Origin: Treponema sp.
GTDB taxonomy: Bacteria; Spirochaetota; Spirochaetia; Treponematales; Breznakiellaceae
Direction of reading: 5' to 3'
Length of the DNA: 10,745 nucleotides
NCBI GenBank assembly: GCA_031273405.1
Contig: JAISRW010000064.1
Coordinates: 1 to 10,745 of the forward strand
The position numbers and the translations under genes were made by a program. This document shows positions 7,620 to 10,745 of this stretch, one piece after another; within the stretch, counting starts at the first letter, position 1, and each line of letters starts with the position of its first letter. A model generated the notes under the pieces. That model was not told where the DNA came from. It did no database searches and saw only the letters and a list, made by a program, of their open reading frames with translations.

Positions 7620-8636
7620 CTAGCGGAACTCCGACAGAGGGAGATGGCTGAAGAAAAAGATTTCAGGGCGGTATTCGAAATGCATGGTATCATAGGTCGT
7701 CCATTTGCCGCCCCAGATAAAGCCGAAGGATTCAAAAATTTCGATTACCTCCTGGGGAGGATGAAAGCGCCGGGAATAGGGAATCGTCCACCATTCAGGA
7801 TTGGTCCGGGCGCTCCACTGCCAGTAGGTCGCGGCGCCGCCATAGGATTTGGGCAGGATATCAATGGCCGCGCCGTAAGAGTGAAAGCTCCGGCTCACGG
7901 TGGCCGCGATGTCCCGCCAGTTCCACCCTTCTACGGATTTGATGCCTTCGATCCACTGCTTGACCGCGGCATTGGTTTTGGCTTCGTTTAAAATCTGTTC
8001 TTCCACCAGGCTTAATTCTTCGAGGATGGAATAGTGAACCAGCACGGCATGCCCGAGGAAACGGATCTGCTTGACCCGGTCCCAGGATTCGTCCCTGCTA
8101 TGGGCCCGCCAGAGTTCGTCAAAGAACCGCTGGGACCGTTTGGCCGGACGAAGACGCCTCCGCTCCATCATGTCCCGCATGCGCTGGGAGTCTTCCGGGG
8201 TGGGAGCCTTCCACGAGGGGAGTTCCCCGGGATAGGTATAAAAGGGCTGGGGATCGTATTCCTCCGCCTTTTCCCGCAGCTCCTCCGGGAGAAGCCTGCC
8301 GTCGGCGTAATAAAACCAGACCCCCCTCAGGGGGACCGCCCAGTCGCCGCCGCGGAATTCCGCCGGCCCTATCCTGTCCGGGTAAGCGGCGGCCAAAGCC
8401 CGCATAACCTCCTCGCCCCGGCTGCCGGGACGTTCCTGGGGAGAGGCAGGCTCGATAGGCGCCGGGATCTCCGGGGCCGATTCAGCGGCGCCGCCGGGTA
8501 CGGCCGCCCGGGGCGTCTCCAGGGGAAGAAAGACAGGCTTGTTTTTTTCAGAATTCCCCCCGGCATAAACGCCGGAAAAACCGGCTGCCATGAGCAGGAG
8601 CCCTGAAAAAAGAAAAACCTTTTGATGAAAACTCAT
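7620..8636 (-). CDS. Secreted M15-family metallopeptidase (D-Ala-D-Ala carboxypeptidase/VanY-like)
   Basis: This predicted zinc peptidase trims or cleaves peptidoglycan stem peptides in the periplasm. It has 338 residues from the ATG at 8636. The N-terminus is a signal peptide with a likely cut after GVYA (near residue 25); there is no lipobox Cys. A Pro/Ala-rich stretch (~35-75) follows. The catalytic region near the C-terminus has SFHSYGAAID with zinc ligands H252 and D259, and YDTMHFEY with D316 and ligand H319, matching the HxxxxxxD...(E/D)xxH pattern of M15 enzymes. The region at ~90-230 is not recognisable by motif. An in-frame GTG at 8642 is an alternative start. The gene lies 68 bp upstream of a PBP gene in the same orientation, consistent with a wall-remodelling role. 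The exact bond cut is not determined. Confidence 0.85.
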   Translation of the reverse strand: MSFHQKVFLFSGLLLMAAGFSGVYAGGNSEKNKPVFLPLETPRAAVPGGAAESAPEIPAPIEPASPQERPGSRGEEVMRALAAAYPDRIGPAEFRGGDWAVPLRGVWFYYADGRLLPEELREKAEEYDPQPFYTYPGELPSWKAPTPEDSQRMRDMMERRRLRPAKRSQRFFDELWRAHSRDESWDRVKQIRFLGHAVLVHYSILEELSLVEEQILNEAKTNAAVKQWIEGIKSVEGWNWRDIAATVSRSFHSYGAAIDILPKSYGGAATYWQWSARTNPEWWTIPYSRRFHPPQEVIEIFESFGFIWGGKWTTYDTMHFEYRPEIFFFSHLPLSEFR

Positions 8637-8648
8637 ATACACCCTAAA

Positions 8649-8677
8649 ATTTTATCAGCTAGAGGAACGATTGTAAA
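8649..8677 (-). promoter_or_regulatory. Sigma70-type promoter of the M15 peptidase
   Basis: On the minus strand, TTTACA (8677-8672) and TAAAAT (8654-8649) are separated by 17 nt, each one mismatch from consensus. The predicted start near 8642 falls on an in-frame GTG (8642-8640) and only 6 nt before the ATG at 8636, so the transcript would be leaderless or nearly so. The AGGG at 8645-8642 could serve as a Shine-Dalgarno only if transcription starts slightly earlier. Confidence 0.6.
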
Positions 8678-8747
8678 GGCCGCGCGTTGCCTAATCGAAA
8701 ATCTAACCCAAATAAAGGCGCACTGCCAGCAGCCTGTTGTACTTGTA

Positions 8748-8790
8748 GGTTTTTATGACTTTTTTAGCAAAAAAAAAAGTCATAAAAACC
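8748..8790. other. 18-bp perfect hairpin upstream of the M15 gene
   Basis: The left arm at 8748-8765 (GGTTTTTATGAC followed by six T) pairs with the right arm ending at 8790 (six A then GTCATAAAAACC) around a short A-rich loop. It is too AT-rich for a classic terminator but is strikingly perfect. It lies about 70 bp upstream of the M15 -35 box. Role unknown; it may be a protein-binding palindrome or a mobile palindrome. Confidence 0.6.
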
Positions 8791-8811
8791 ACGATTTTCG
8801 GGGCTGCTTTG

Positions 8812-8882
8812 GGAGTTTGCAGGGTAAAAAATCGCCTAATCGGCGATTTTTCAGATTTCATGCGCGAAGCGCAACAAACTCC
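8812..8882 (-). terminator. Two-hairpin structured region, likely bidirectional terminator
   Basis: AAAAATCGCC (8827-8836) pairs with GGCGATTTTT (8842-8851) around TAATC, with T runs on both strands (six T on the minus strand), as in a bidirectional intrinsic terminator. A second hairpin, TGCGC-GAA-GCGCA, follows at 8861-8873. GGAGTTTG (8812-8819) and CAAACTCC (8875-8882) pair as an 8-bp stem enclosing both, so the whole may be a folded RNA. It would insulate the M15 gene from transcription arriving from higher coordinates. Confidence 0.5.
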
Positions 8883-9045
8883 TAGGAAAGTACCGGAAGA
8901 AATTCAACCACTAACCGCACGGATAGGTAATAGGGGAGAGGGGTAAAAGGGGAGAGCTCAAAACGGTGTCGGTCATCCCTGGGTTCGCCGCGCCGCACCG
9001 GCAATCCGGCTCATCGCGCCGGTAATTAAAAATAAGAATTTCTAA
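8883..9045. other. Gene-free stretch with no recognised feature
   Basis: This is part of a gap of more than 780 bp between the M15 start and the intron relic. It contains a GA-rich run (8926-8956) followed by a GC-rich, CCGG-rich run (8982-9022). No open frame here looks coding, and no RNA family was recognised. Confidence 0.4.
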
Positions 9046-9142
9046 CCGCCAAGTCGAATCGAACCGCGAACCTTCGGTTCGATGGTTCGCAGTCGAAGAA
9101 GTTTTTGCTGGAAGCCCAGCTTTTACCTTGTTATATCCAGGT

Positions 9143-9297
9143 AATTGAGCTTTTCCCAAAACTCGGTTAGTGCGAACCTCCGGTTCGATGGGAAAAGCTT
9201 CCGAAAAAGCGGTCTAATCGGACTAAAGTCCGGCCCGCTTTTCATGTAAAATTTAAGGTTGCTTTCCCAAAACTTCAGTTTTGGGAAAGCCTCAATT
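9143..9297 (+). repeat. Structured interspersed repeat, copy C
   Basis: This is the best-preserved copy. AATTGAG (9143-9149) and CTCAATT (9291-9297) close the element. Inside, hairpin 1 pairs GAGCTTTTCCC (9147-9157) with GGGAAAAGCTT (9190-9200) and is capped by the palindrome at 9172-9191. Hairpin 2 pairs GAAAAAGCGG with CCGCTTTTC (9203-9212, 9235-9243; one bulge) and contains CGGAC-TAAA-GTCCG (9219-9232). Hairpin 3 is a perfect 13-bp stem with loop TTCA (9261-9290). The closing stem shares bases with the foot of hairpin 1, so the two may compete at their edges. Confidence 0.75.
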
Positions 9298-9316
9298 CAC
9301 AGGATTTGAAATATTT

Positions 9317-9348
9317 AAAGAAGGAAATACCACGATTTTTCCTTCTTT
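9317..9348. other. 11-bp hairpin inside the inverted-repeat unit
   Basis: AAAGAAGGAAA (9317-9327) pairs perfectly with TTTCCTTCTTT (9338-9348) around a 10-nt loop. It lies between repeat C and the right terminal inverted repeat. No gene association is visible. Confidence 0.5.
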
Positions 9349-9421
9349 TACTTCCCTTATTCGACTGCGAACGATCGAACCATCGAACAGAATGTTCTCG
9401 GTTCGCGGTTCGATTCGACTT

Positions 9422-9511
9422 GGCGGGTAGAACCGGGCAGTTAGCCACCCGGAGCTCCCACAGACCCGGACCTGCCCAATTTTCGGACCGCAGGTCTGCG
9501 GCATCCGGTTC
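9422..9511 (-). ncRNA. Group II intron 3' end: domains V and VI (relic)
   Basis: On the minus strand, 19 nt past the maturase stop, GAACCGGA (9511-9504) pairs with TCCGGGTC (9470-9463) to form the basal stem of a domain V. It is followed by TGTGGGAG as in bacterial introns of this kind. Domain VI follows: GGGAG (9459-9455) pairs with CT-A-CCC (9430-9425), leaving a single bulged A at 9428, and the CCGGG/CCCGG stem lies above. The bulged A stands 6 nt from the expected 3' end near 9422, the normal branch-point geometry. Domain V spans 49 nt instead of the usual ~34 because a palindrome (within 9478-9501) sits in its distal part, so splicing activity is unlikely. Confidence 0.7.
9478..9499 (-). 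repeat. Palindromic repeat within intron domain V
   Basis: The minus strand reads GCAGACCTGCGGTCCGA then AAAATT, a close variant of the palindrome at 371-390. The overlapping CCGCAG-GT-CTGCGG (9488-9501) is itself a perfect hairpin. It accounts for the roughly 15 extra nucleotides of domain V. Confidence 0.6.
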
Positions 9512-9529
9512 CTCCGGAAAAAGATTCGC

Positions 9530-9849
9530 TTAGCAATACGAGTGTACGATCTTCGGTGACGGTAAGGGATGGTTTCGCAGATACTCGTTGAATTGTGTCC
9601 ACGTCCTGTCTCTTTGTGCCGACAGACGGTTCAGCCGCTTAAACCATATCCTACGGACTTTCAAGCTGTACTCCGCTATGCTGTCAAAGTTAAGCGTTAT
9701 TCCGTAGTACGCATAGTGTCCTGAAGCTTCCGCGCTATCGCTTCGTGCTGTTCCCGCTTGGAGAGCCTCCGGTGTTCCCGGCACCACGCCGCTGCGGACC
9801 TCCGGTCCGACGCTTTCAGACTCCGGGTAAACCGTTTCCGGTCCGTCTT
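9530..9849 (-). pseudogene. Group II intron reverse transcriptase/maturase, C-terminal relic
   Basis: Only the last ~100 residues of the usual 400+ remain. Reading from 9849, one frame gives KRFTRSLKA, then AWCREHRRLSKREQHEAIARKLQ. At about 9720 the frame must shift (consistent with loss of one G) to continue GHYAYYGITLNF, VRRIWFKRLNRLS and IVHSYC before the stop at 9530. This is the typical maturase (domain X) end of bacterial group II intron proteins; the GHYxYYG and RRIWF motifs are distinctive. Between KA and AAWC, about 20 nt of palindromic repeat are inserted in frame, adding SDRRSA. The reverse-transcriptase core is missing; the preceding gene's stop lies at 9857. Domains V and VI follow in the expected place. 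Confidence 0.85.
9794..9810 (+). repeat. Palindromic repeat inserted in the maturase relic
   Basis: GCGGACCTCCGGTCCGA is identical over 17 nt to 371-387 in repeat A. It interrupts the maturase-like reading frame between KA and the AWCREHRR segment without shifting the frame. Confidence 0.8.
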
Positions 9850-9856
9850 CCGAAGC

Positions 9857-10423
9857 TTAAAAACCAACCCCAATGTAGGGACTGGCGATAAAGGTTCTGT
9901 CTTCCTGATAGGGCGCAAAGTTGTACTTCATCAGTATTCCCCCGGTAAAGGCAATGTTATTGTACAACTTCAGCCTTCCCTCAATGCTGCCTCCCAATCC
10001 TATGCCAAGGGATGTTTTTGTGCTATTAAACGTTTCATTCGCAAATTCACCAAGATGTACGATACACAAAATATCCGGGCCTATCCCGGCGAGGATATCG
10101 ACCTTGCCGCCGTCGTGGATGCGGAAGGCCGGTCCAAAGACCGCGCCAAAATACATATCCATATTCTCCAAATCTTGAGCGCCCTGTTTCATCCTCAATC
10201 CTATACCGGGATTTATGTAGTAGCCCAAATTTTCGTTGGAAAAAACAAAAAAATTGGCGGTGAGCCCCATAGACTGGGTGACAGATTTGTTGTCCCCGTG
10301 AGCAGTGGATATGGTGTAAACAAGGCCGATGGTTTTAAAGAAATCCTGGCCTGAACCCTGGGCCCAAAGACCGGTTGAAAACACGAGGGTTATCAAAAGC
10401 ATAAATACGATACGGTTTTTCAT
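9857..10423 (-). CDS. Small outer-membrane beta-barrel-like protein, function unknown
   Basis: This is a 188-residue protein with a clear signal peptide: basic MKNR, a hydrophobic core, and a cut after LWA near residue 21. The mature part is rich in Gly and alternating hydrophobic/polar residues suited to membrane-spanning beta strands. It ends in Gly-Val-Gly-Phe, and a terminal Phe is typical of BAM-inserted barrels. The size would fit about eight strands. No catalytic motif is visible. The ATG at 10423 is preceded by AAGGA about eight bases upstream, and that site overlaps the stop codon of the gene before it (10436-10434), so the two are translationally linked. The group II intron relic begins within a few bases of its stop codon. 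It is not a recognised named family. Confidence 0.75.
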   Translation of the reverse strand: MKNRIVFMLLITLVFSTGLWAQGSGQDFFKTIGLVYTISTAHGDNKSVTQSMGLTANFFVFSNENLGYYINPGIGLRMKQGAQDLENMDMYFGAVFGPAFRIHDGGKVDILAGIGPDILCIVHLGEFANETFNSTKTSLGIGLGGSIEGRLKLYNNIAFTGGILMKYNFAPYQEDRTFIASPYIGVGF

Positions 10424-10433
10424 AGTTGTTTCC

Positions 10434-10745
10434 TTATAATCCTTTCTTATCCCGATCCACGGAAGGGGAAGGGCTTTTCTCTTTGTACATGAACGCCTGA
10501 ATCACAAGCTGGGCCGCCAGGGCGAATACGAAGACGATCCAGGAAAATTTAAAGCCTATGAGAAAACCCAGCAGACCGAAGAGGCCGGCGGCAAAGATCC
10601 AGACCGCCCCGGAAAAGAGGCCGAAACGGGCGGCTCCGGCGGGGCTCAAAAATTCCCCGTTCCGTATCTCTTCGGCGTAGTTCTTCATTGCCCAGGGCTT
10701 GAGGCGGTTTTTTTCCGTGAGGCAGAGGAAGACGAGGAGCCCGAG
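10434..10745 (-). CDS. Partial membrane protein, cut by window edge
   Basis: At least 103 residues are visible. The frame stays open to the last base: upstream of the Met at 10688, codons for LGLLVFLCLTEKNRLKPWA continue in the same frame, and that Met has no ribosome binding site, so the true start is outside the window. The visible part has the end of one hydrophobic segment, a polar linker (TEKNRLKPWA...), two further membrane segments (around 10625-10550 and 10545-10485) and a charged cytoplasmic-type tail with KEK and RDKKGL. No functional motif was recognised. It is the first gene of a pair with the barrel protein, 10 nt apart. Confidence 0.7.
   Translation of the reverse strand, partial: LGLLVFLCLTEKNRLKPWAMKNYAEEIRNGEFLSPAGAARFGLFSGAVWIFAAGLFGLLGFLIGFKFSWIVFVFALAAQLVIQAFMYKEKSPSPSVDRDKKGL

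Larger units (their letters stand above)
9046..9426. repeat. Unit bounded by a 27-bp perfect inverted repeat, enclosing element C
   Basis: Positions 9046-9072 and 9400-9426 are exact reverse complements over 27 bp. Imperfect complementarity continues inward (left arm to about 9098, right arm to about 9358), with the shared strings GTTCGATGGTTCG and GTTCGCAGTCGAA. Each arm contains the palindromic motif: 9066-9085 on plus, and a diverged copy at 9380-9397 on minus. The 381-bp unit holds repeat C and a further hairpin, and has no transposase or other gene. It resembles a MITE-like non-autonomous element or two inverted copies of one small repeat. No clear target-site duplication was seen. Confidence 0.65.

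Noticed and set aside
8622..8946. Short plus-strand frames between the M15 gene and the inverted-repeat unit
   Set aside because: They run through the M15 promoter and the hairpin cluster, have no ribosome binding site, and encode low-complexity Lys-rich peptides.
8788..9339. Shared ACCACGATTTT at 8788-8798 and 9329-9339
   Set aside because: Only 11 bp match, with different flanks; it could easily be chance in AT-rich hairpin loops.
9046..9426. Insertion sequence bounded by inverted repeats
   Set aside because: There is no transposase frame inside 381 bp and no visible target-site duplication; at most it is a non-autonomous unit.
9046..9810. Closely spaced repeats at 9066, 9172, 9380, 9478 and 9794 considered as a CRISPR array
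   Set aside because: Spacing is irregular, orientation alternates, the copies diverge, and no cas gene is present.
9697..9918. A 73-codon minus-strand frame overlapping the barrel gene end
   Set aside because: Its first ~20 codons overlap the barrel gene out of frame; the remainder is the upstream half of the maturase relic. It is described as part of the pseudogene rather than as a gene.
10434..10688. A complete 84-residue protein starting at the Met at 10688
   Set aside because: The frame stays open with plausible membrane-protein codons to the window end and no ribosome binding site precedes 10688, so the gene is treated as partial.

Overview
All protein genes in this window lie on the minus strand. 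They look like chromosomal housekeeping and signalling genes of a Gram-negative-type bacterium: a class A penicillin-binding protein, a periplasmic M15 peptidase, and a small protein with a signal peptide and a C-terminal Phe like outer-membrane barrels. Gene style, moderate GC, a tRNA without encoded CCA and abundant small palindromic repeats suggest a Treponema-like spirochaete, perhaps one of the gut treponemes. That assignment is recognition and inference; it was not checked against a database.

Layout, read in the direction of transcription (high to low coordinates). 10745-9857: a membrane protein cut by the window edge, followed 10 nt later by a small outer-membrane-like barrel protein. 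9849-9422: the decayed 3' end of a group II intron, with a frameshifted maturase tail and then domains V and VI. 9426-9046: a unit bounded by a 27-bp perfect inverted repeat that encloses a structured repeat (element C). 8882-8748: a gene-free hairpin cluster. 8636-7620: a secreted M15 peptidase. 7551-4891: PBP1A-type peptidoglycan synthase, followed 13 nt later by a 130-residue ParB-fold protein (4877-4485). 4468-4298: a good sigma70-type promoter whose transcript would begin in a second structured repeat (element B) and run into a 1265-residue hybrid sensor histidine kinase (4249-452). 440-236: a third structured repeat (element A). 151-78: a tRNA with anticodon CAT.

The PBP, ParB-like and M15 genes form a cell-wall module: PBP and the ParB-like gene are almost certainly one operon, and M15 sits directly upstream with its own promoter. 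The kinase has no response regulator or Hpt partner in view.

The most unusual content is non-coding. A 20-nt palindromic motif, close to GCGRACCTCCGGTYCGATGG, occurs about ten times here. It caps hairpins in elements A, B and C. It also lies inside genes: it encodes the last residues of the kinase, interrupts the maturase relic in frame, and sits in the distal part of intron domain V. Elements A, B and C share a three-hairpin architecture whose outer stems differ in sequence but remain paired, which suggests selection or mobility at the structure level.
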